DNA of 63,871 bases, taken from assembly GCA_943704495.1 (NCBI GenBank), contig CALSCR010000097.1:2489-66359 (forward strand), written 5' to 3'. The notes under the pieces were generated by a model, which saw nothing but the letters and a program-made list of their open reading frames with translations, made no database searches and had not been told where the DNA came from. The stretch is from Pigoraptor chileana. Taxonomy: Eukaryota; Opisthokonta; Filasterea. A program made the translations under genes and the position numbers. Positions 56,918 to 63,871 of this stretch are shown piece by piece; position 1 is the stretch's first letter, and each line of letters opens with the position of its first letter.

Positions 56918-59900
56918 TTAGACGGGCACGGCGCTGATGATGCACACACGACCGGCTGGAATGATCTCCTGCACAGCAAAGCCACTCTTGCTCAGAAGAT
57001 CACGGAACTCAGCAGCCGTTCTCTCCCTCGCAAATTGTCCGTCGGAACTGTGGTCGGAATATATACGATTGGAGGAAAATCGCCATGTGAGATGCGCTGC
57101 AGAAGCCCCTTGCTCAGTCCACAAACACGCACACGCTCGCCAACACACAGTTCACGCACACAGTCACCACTGATACACACATCGCCACAGACACACAGAC
57201 TCACCACTGATACACAGTCACAAAAAAGTGACACACGCAGTACAGACAGTCACCACTGACACACACAGCACAGACAGTCATCACTGACACACAGTCATCA
57301 CCACAGACACACAGTCGCCACACAAAGTCACCTGAGTGAGCACATGGCCATCATGTGGAGGTCGAATATCTTGGCAGGACCGGGCGCATTGCCCTCGGGG
57401 ACAACCATCTCCACGACGCAGAGGCGCGCATCCGTATTCGTCCCAATGGCCTGTTATGCAGCGGCACATGGAACATCAGCGTCCACGCAGACATGGCGTC
57501 ACTTCAGCTCAGTTTTACAGCTGAAACAGTCCAGCAAACAAATGGGCGCTCACACATCATTTAACACTACTCGATGCAGCGAAAAGCAGTAAAAACTGCA
57601 CAGCTGCACGAAAAATAGCAGGTATGGATTGCGCCCTCTAAGCCATTTGTGCCCTTTTGTGAGTGTGCCCTTTTGTGAGTGTGCCCTTTTGTGAGTATGT
57701 GCGGGCGTGCGCACAAGGCATTAGCAGTTGCAGTTACGTGAGCATACCTGGCGCGTGTTCTTGAGAATGGTAATCGAGTCAGTGTCGCTCCAATCGTGAA
57801 TGATGTGCTTCATGATGTAGAGATCGGCCTGCGTTCAGTTGTTGTTGTAGAGATTAGCCGACATTCAAAGTCAATGGGGAAGTCCAGAATGGCACATTCC
57901 ACACCCTCTCAATGCACATGCCACACACTCTCAGTCATTGACGACTATTTACGCAACTGTTGGTTTTCTACTTTCAATGCCAATGGTTATATGTGTTGGG
58001 CAGCTATAACAGACAGTCGCATTCAGCCATGCAGATCAACACCCCGGCAGTCGATACCCCACCCCCGTCGGGATTCCGGTGGACGCAGCATCAGCAAGGA
58101 AGCTGCCCTTGTATGTTTGGATCTTGGAGCGGACTGCCGAGTCCAGTGTTGCCAGGAAAGGCGTAGCCTGTACCGTTATTGCCACATAAGGAGCGATTGC
58201 GTAGTGTAAGTTACATGCGGTGCAGTGGCGGTGCCAAATACGGCACAATCCGCAGCAGCGCGCGAACTTCCACCGTTCCCTCATATGCACAGTACACGAG
58301 GTCACAACGGCAACATATCGCACCTCCTGCTCGATCATCTCGGGAAGGTCGTAGTTGAGGGCCTTCTGGACACTCGGGTACGCCTCGAGCACTTTGATGA
58401 GGAACGTGGCCTCTGTGTGGGTATATATATATGTGTATGTCACAATAGAAATAATCGGTTAAGTCAGCATGCAAACTACGAAAAGCGAGAGAGAGAGAGA
58501 GAGAGAGAGACGGTTCATGTCGGTGGCTTACAAGGACACCACGAGATAGGGAGAATCGATGCAAGTGAAGCGATAAGAAGCAATACAGGAAGAGCGAGAG
58601 CACTCCGCTACAAGAGACAAGCCGCACGCACACGTAACAGTATGGTCCAGACAGACACCCACTTCCACCACCAATGTCACAGATGGTCTTGTGGCGGCCA
58701 AAATCGTACGCGGGGAGGATTACAGGCAGCTGCGCCATTGAGTTGTCGAACATTGCCTGGTGGAAAACAGCGGCCCTGCGGTTGCCAGTGCGGCAAAGAG
58801 TGCGCGATGGACGTCAGCATGTAGTGCTAGTTGAGCGAGCGAACTATCGCACTCTCGATGCGACCCTCTTGTCACGGCCAAGCACTTCTGGGGTATGATT
58901 CACACACACACACACACACACATACACGCACACACACTCGCACTACAGCAGTACCTGTCAGGATGTTCCTTGTAAAACGTCCAAATTTCCGATCCGTTTG
59001 CCGCCTTGAATGGGGAGGTGCCCGTCGTGAGGGCATCCTGAAAGTGTCCGTAGGCGCTGTTTGAAGACCGCGATAGCAAAGAGGGCAAGTGAAGCATCAG
59101 TGGCAGTAGAGGGGACGAATATGCAAGACACGGTTCGCAAGCACAACACACAATTGTAGTCAGAATGAGTAGCAAAAATGCAAAACGGTAATCCTAGGTA
59201 TTGTCAGAGTCAGCTAATGCCGGCAAATGCAGACAGAGGCGGCGATACTTGTTGCGATGCCGTGCAGGGACCATACGCATGCACATACGCCCATAGAGAC
59301 CAGTGTTGCAGGTGACAAATGCATGCACACAGATTCGCAGAGTGCATTAGCCGCCGTGCTTACCGGAACTGCTCGCAGTCAAGATGGTTGACGAAGTTCC
59401 ACAGGTTGATGGGTGCTCCTGAAATGAATCGGGGCAGACGACGCGAGGCCAATGCAGTGAACAACACAAAACGCACATCACACGGACAGATTGTCAGTGT
59501 CGGCATCAAAAAATAAGCGCATACTGTAGGAAGAACATTTCCTCAAATGAAATTCTACCGGTATTACAGTAGCACAATTCTGCAGTCTTGATCACCGAGG
59601 CATACGGCACTACACACACATACACACACATACGCACATACGCACACACACCGGAGTCGAGCAACGCCGACGCTTCCGTATTTTCAAAGACATGGTCCGC
59701 GCCTGTCGTCTCCCGGAAGATGCCTGCCATTGACAACAAGCAACACATACGTACCGAAATCGATTAACCGCAATTCAACACACCGACAGAATAGGCCAGG
59801 CACCGAGATGCCTGCAACTTGATGGCCATTATAACCCGAGTACAAACAAAGATACCGAATAGCTTGCACAACCACCCACCGACAGATGCAAGCGCCCGCA

Positions 59901-60318
59901 GCACACGATACGTCGTCGCGGGCTGGCTCTTTGGTTCTTCCGCACAAATCGCATCAATGGACTTGGGACCGTTTCGAAGCTTGTCAGCGACCTAATGCCA
60001 TTGACATGACCCACCCACCCACGCACATATATGCATATGTAGCCGGCGTTAATGCAGCAACAGGGCAAAACCGATCTGTCAGAGAGACACATACAAAGAT
60101 GAACGATGGTCGCTGTCTAGTTCATTAGACACACAAAACAAAACTCCATCTCAAATCGGAAGCCAACTGCGCCACAAAAAAAGCATCCTGCCATACCACG
60201 GGTACTCACTCACCTTAAGACTCACGGCAGCGAGCAGTGCCGATGTCACGATGTGCCCCGTCGCAAGCTGAAGAATCGTTTCTACCGGCGAAGCGGCAGC
60301 ATGTGGATTCGCGCTCAT
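56918..60318 (-). CDS. SAM-dependent O-methyltransferase, COMT/ASMT family
   Basis: Eleven exons on the minus strand: 60318-60214, 59991-59880, 59723-59652, 59418-59364, 59056-58955, 58775-58663, 58412-58324, about 58122-58063, 57828-57748, 57450-57332, 57047-56918; about 345 residues, the usual size. The winged-helix dimerisation part (TTYRVLRALASVG, GIFRETTGADHVFENT) precedes the Rossmann fold: TICDIGGG (SAM loop), YPSVQKALNYDLPEMIEQ (acidic SAM contact region), ADLYIMKHIIHDW with the catalytic-type His, then LCVVEMVVPEGNAPGPAK and AAEFRDLLSKSGF. The family methylates hydroxyls of small aromatics (caffeate, N-acetylserotonin and others); the substrate here cannot be told. The glycine-loop junction gives GGGK rather than GGGxG, and the start of exon 8 is the weakest boundary. 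Introns are rich in TG runs. Confidence 0.85.
57648..57695. repeat. 16-bp tandem repeat, three copies
   Basis: TGTGCCCTTTTGTGAG starts at 57648, 57664 and 57680, inside an O-methyltransferase intron. Confidence 0.93.
58487..58511. repeat. (GA)n microsatellite
   Basis: Twelve GA units lie within an O-methyltransferase intron. Confidence 0.95.
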
Positions 60319-62430
60319 TTTCGGTTGGCGAGTAAGATGTAGCAACAATGAGAAGGGGATGAAGTGGATTGAACTGGAGAGCAGAGGAGGGATGGCAGTG
60401 CCTTTTATATCCGCGATGATTGGAGTTCTATCGAGGGGCGCGCCCACTTTGGATGCTCAAAGAAGGCCGAGACGCGACAGCAGTTAGACGCAGGGCTCCA
60501 CAACCACAAAGCAAGCACCGATTATTGTGTGCAGCACAGGCCCACTGGCGACCACACAATGTGCAGTGTGCGCATTGGCGTACCAAAAGCACTGAGTGAC
60601 ACTGGTTGATGCACGGTGTGGCAACAACAACAACAACAACAGTACCAGTCTGCCCCACTAGCACACTGGGTCTGAGGACTCGGCCGGACTACCACTGCCT
60701 TCAGCCACTCACGGAGTGTGTGCGCCCCTTTCTGACTGAGTCCGGCTCATCCAAAAATGAACTGGAAGCGCATGCGAAAATTGCACCCAAAAGCCACTCT
60801 GTCGCAGTTTAAATGGTCAGTTATCGCAGAGTGACGTCAGTGGCATGTGGAGCGGCGCGCTCTGATTGGTGGATGGGGGCTGCTTATCTAAATATACTCG
60901 GGGCCGACCTTCTCCGACCCGGCGAGTGCACGGGGTCAGTCTTCCGTCAGCTGGATGCCATCCAAAACTGAGTTCCCCTGTGCTCTCAGGTGAAACCATA
61001 CACTCAGTGTGACTGAAACACGCTGATTGCTGTTGTGTTGCTATCAGCAGGAGTGGTCTCTGCTATCAGCAGAAATACGCCGGAATTCGTGGGCCGAGGG
61101 CCGGCGGGCCGCGACTGCCGCTGTGATGTGACCGACATCAATAGGCGGGCCGGCCTCAGTGCTGCAGCACCACCGGCTCGATGAGCGCCGCCGGCTGACT
61201 CGCGAGCAGTCAGCGGGCAGCCGAGACTGCCAGAGGGCGCAAACAGTGCACTGACCCTGCAACTGCCGACGAGGGGCCGATCCGCCGGGTCGCTCAGTAC
61301 CGGGCTGCCCGAGTGGCGAGTCCCCAGTCCGAGGCGGCGGCTCTGACCAGTGGTCAGCTCAGGCTCACCCCGCCGGTCGGCTGCTGACGCGTTTAATAGT
61401 CAATTCCGGCGGCATGACTGACGGCTATGCACTGAGCAGTAGGTACTTTATTCAGTCATGGACCTCAAAGGCAAACTGGCTGGGTCAGAAACATTAGATC
61501 GCTCAGACGCACTCCGTATTATACAGCCAGTCGATCGTAGCCTCCAAGTACTAGTCAAGCAGATCAGGCCATTGGCACACCGGTCGTCATGCATTACTGT
61601 CGTCCGAGAGTTACACACGACGCAAAGGATGCGCCAGTCCGGAATAATAATTTTGTCAGTCACTGAACCTGATCTTCAACCCATAATTAACCGTGTTTCA
61701 GTGACGATTAGACTGACAGAAGTTAATTGAAACAAGAGTACTGATCTGTCATTGTGATAGTTACGCCAATCAACCATCCCACTACCGCCGAACCCGGCCC
61801 TCTCTCGCCGTGTGTTTGGGGCACGATCACTGGCACAGAGCCACTGGGCACTGAGGATAGCCCGGTCGGCAGTGCACTGACTGGCCTCTCCGTGCGCCGA
61901 CAACCGCGACTCTGACTGCGACTGCCGCCCGGTGATCAGTGCTCGAATCACTCGGCTCGCGGATGGACCGCCGCCGTGACTCAGATCAGGCGAACTGTTC
62001 GATGATGGAGAGGACCGGCCGCCGGCACTGACGGAGCTCCTCCTCCAACATACCCAGACTGATGGGGGAAGGCACTGTAGAACCAACTGTCGGCAACGCA
62101 GCAGTCACCTCGGCTGTCAACATGGCTTCCCGCTTACAGCAATTGCCCGTCCGTCACACTGCCTGCCGGCCGGGGCAGTCCGGCGGGCGACACGCCGCTT
62201 CAGCAGTCCAAGACGGATCACGTGACTGCGCCGAAACAAATACTTGCTGCCAGTAGACTGAGCGGCGACTGATAAACAGTTCAGGAGTGCGATCTGCAAT
62301 CAGAGTTTGGCAACCAAAGATAGGATAAACTTCGTCTGAAGCAGATCTCTCTTCGTTGTGCGGCGTAAACAGCATCACATCTAGGGAGTGTTCGTGGGTG
62401 TTCGTGGCGGTTGTCATCCTTGCAAAAAAC
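60319..62430. promoter_or_regulatory. 2.1-kb divergent intergenic region, O-methyltransferase / erlin
   Basis: No gene is seen. From about 60990 to 62290 the sequence is GC-rich and dense in CAGT, CTGAC and GCCGGC words, with CACTGAC at 61249, 61875 and 62026. ATCACGTGAC at 62217-62226 is an E-box identical to that upstream of DYNC2H1. Short GAA/CAA-type repeats lie near 60620-60640. It resembles the 14.99-15.96 kb region. Confidence 0.45.
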
Positions 62431-63810
62431 ATGGCGGTCGGTGGTGCATTTATCGCTCTGCTCTTGCTCTGCGCAGCCGGAGTGAACTTCTCTGTGCATC
62501 GTGTCGAGGAAGGTAAGGAAATTACAAACGCTACAGGACAGGGTGCACATAACAATTTGAACTCGATTTTGTCGTCTGTAGTTTTAGAAAGAAAAGTGTT
62601 ACGCACTCACTTACTCGTGCATAACATTGTTGTTGCTGTCATGGTTGTTGTTGTTTTGTGCAGGGCATGTTGGCGTGTATTACAGGGTGAGTGGCGCATG
62701 CCGCAATCTGTCGGATGATAGATCGCATCTTCGCTCTTTACACTACTTGTATGTATGCACTCCACCACACGTCTCTCTTTGCAGATGAGTGAGTGTTTGA
62801 AATGTGCGTTGTTGCATATGTGATAACATGTGTCAATGTGTGCGTGTGTGTGGTGTGTGTGTGTTTTGTGTGCGTGTGCGCGCGTGCTTGTGCTTCCGCT
62901 GGTGGTACACAGGGAGGCGCGCTGTTGTCGGCAATCAGCAAACCAGGGATCCACTTTATGTTGCCCTTTATCACAACACACAAGAGCGTTCAAGTGACCC
63001 TGCAAACGTGAGTGACGTGTGTGTGTGTGTATGTGTATATATATATGTATGTATGTATATATGTGTGTGTATGCTTAAGCGTATTATGTATGCACGACAT
63101 ATTGGACGTCGCATGTGTGAGCGCGCATTTTGCTCTGTGCAATGCCGTATCGTATGTGCAAGTGTACATTTTGTGGAGCGTTGCGTGCGCAATTTGTGTC
63201 AATTTTGTGTGTATGTCGCATGGTGTGTCGCATGGTATGTACATTTTGTGTACATTTTGTGTGCATTTTGTGTGCATGGTATGTGCATGGTATGTCGCCG
63301 CACGAAATGTTGAAACTCGTCTTGAGCACACTCCGACGCACAATGGACGGATACCCATCGTAATGCTGCCATCAATGTGATCCATTTGAATTCCCGAGGA
63401 CTTGCTCGACTTCAAACTTCAACAGCTGATCTTCGCGTTTTGTGTCTTTTGTTTTTTTTCCTCTTCTTTTTTTGCATCTCCCACAATAACAGTGACGAGG
63501 TCCGCAACGTACCATGTGAGTGACTGGCTGCGTCTGCGTGTTGTTTTGAGTGGCACTTCGGACACGCAGATACACACATGCAGGCACAGATACACAGTCA
63601 CATATACCGACTCAGACAGACAGATGCAGAGACACAGACACACCCAGAACGCAGACATACTTCTTTTTGCCTTTGATTGACACACATACAATAATCCCTA
63701 TTTGTAGGCGGTACTTCCGGGGGTGTCATGATTTATTTTGAGCGGTGAGCGTGTGTTTGTGCGCGTGTGCGTGCGCGTGTATGTGTGTCTGGTCTATGTG
63801 CGTGTATGTT

Positions 63811-63871
<61 letters not shown>
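62431..63871 (+). CDS. ERLIN: Erlin (SPFH-domain ER membrane protein), 5' part
   Basis: Five exons are visible: 62431-62512, 62664-62686, 62913-63007, 63493-63515, 63708-63744; the gene continues past the window. The N-terminus [20 protein letters not shown] is a signal anchor. [39 protein letters not shown] and the exon 3-5 joint [20 protein letters not shown] match human ERLIN1/2 almost residue for residue. Erlins form ring-shaped oligomers in the ER lumen, recruit RNF170 and promote ERAD of IP3 receptors. Exons 2 and 4 are only 23 nt each; each was accepted because both ends are in phase and the peptides fit. ERLIN1 and ERLIN2 cannot be told apart here. Confidence 0.93.
63816..63871. repeat. 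(TG)n microsatellite at the right edge
   Basis: A pure TG run of at least 27 units in the fifth erlin intron continues to the last base of the window. Confidence 0.97.

Noticed and set aside
1-63871. tRNA, rRNA or snRNA genes
   Set aside because: No tRNA B-box (GGTTCGAANCC-type) or rRNA segment was noticed on either strand; a covariance search would be needed to exclude them.

Overview
This is a 63.9 kb scaffold piece from a nuclear eukaryotic genome with many spliceosomal introns (GT-AG and some GC-AG, often packed with TG/CA dinucleotide runs). It carries thirteen protein-coding genes; no RNA gene, CRISPR array, viral element or transposon was recognised. The gene set suggests a flagellated unicellular holozoan or a close relative: an EGF/laminin-G extracellular protein, a receptor tyrosine kinase with the HRDLAARN loop, and DYNC2H1, the retrograde intraflagellar-transport motor, which implies a cilium. 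The species cannot be named from the sequence.

Layout, left to right: (1) 2-2956 +, 3' part of an EGF/laminin-G protein. (2) 3657-4933 +, a GEP4-type phosphatidylglycerophosphatase (cardiolipin synthesis). (3) 6885-8342 + and (4) 10308-12199 +, tandem three-finger C2H2 paralogues, the second ending in an eh1-like motif. (5) 14439-13345 -, SLC25A11, the oxoglutarate/malate carrier. (6) 16521-20830 +, a novel membrane-anchored charged-helix protein with IQ-like repeats, interrupted by an N-gap that appears to be an unmerged 76-bp contig overlap. (7) 23325-21102 -, ARL6IP1. (8) 25960-23980 -, GPATCH11. (9) 26558-35786 +, a 2,392-residue receptor tyrosine kinase with a beta-helix-like ectodomain. 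(10) 36591-53382 +, DYNC2H1. (11) 56448-55009 -, an F-box protein with 18 exact 20-residue leucine-rich repeats. (12) 60318-56918 -, a COMT/ASMT-family O-methyltransferase. (13) 62431 to the right edge +, the 5' half of an erlin.

The genes do not form one pathway. ER membrane proteins (ARL6IP1, erlin), mitochondrial proteins (GEP4, SLC25A11), cilium (DYNC2H1) and surface signalling or adhesion (EGF/LamG, RTK) are interspersed as in an ordinary protist genome. Three divergent gene pairs (5/6, 8/9, 12/13) share intergenic sequence rich in CACTGAC/GTCAG words, and some promoters share a CACGTG box. The most unusual item is the receptor kinase: a roughly 1,900-residue ectodomain of GG(A/F)-type beta-helix repeats in one intronless exon, joined to a canonical FGFR-like kinase split over eight exons, with a tail carrying three YxN (GRB2-type) sites.

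Exon models were built by hand from splice-site phase and family alignment recalled from memory; no search was run.
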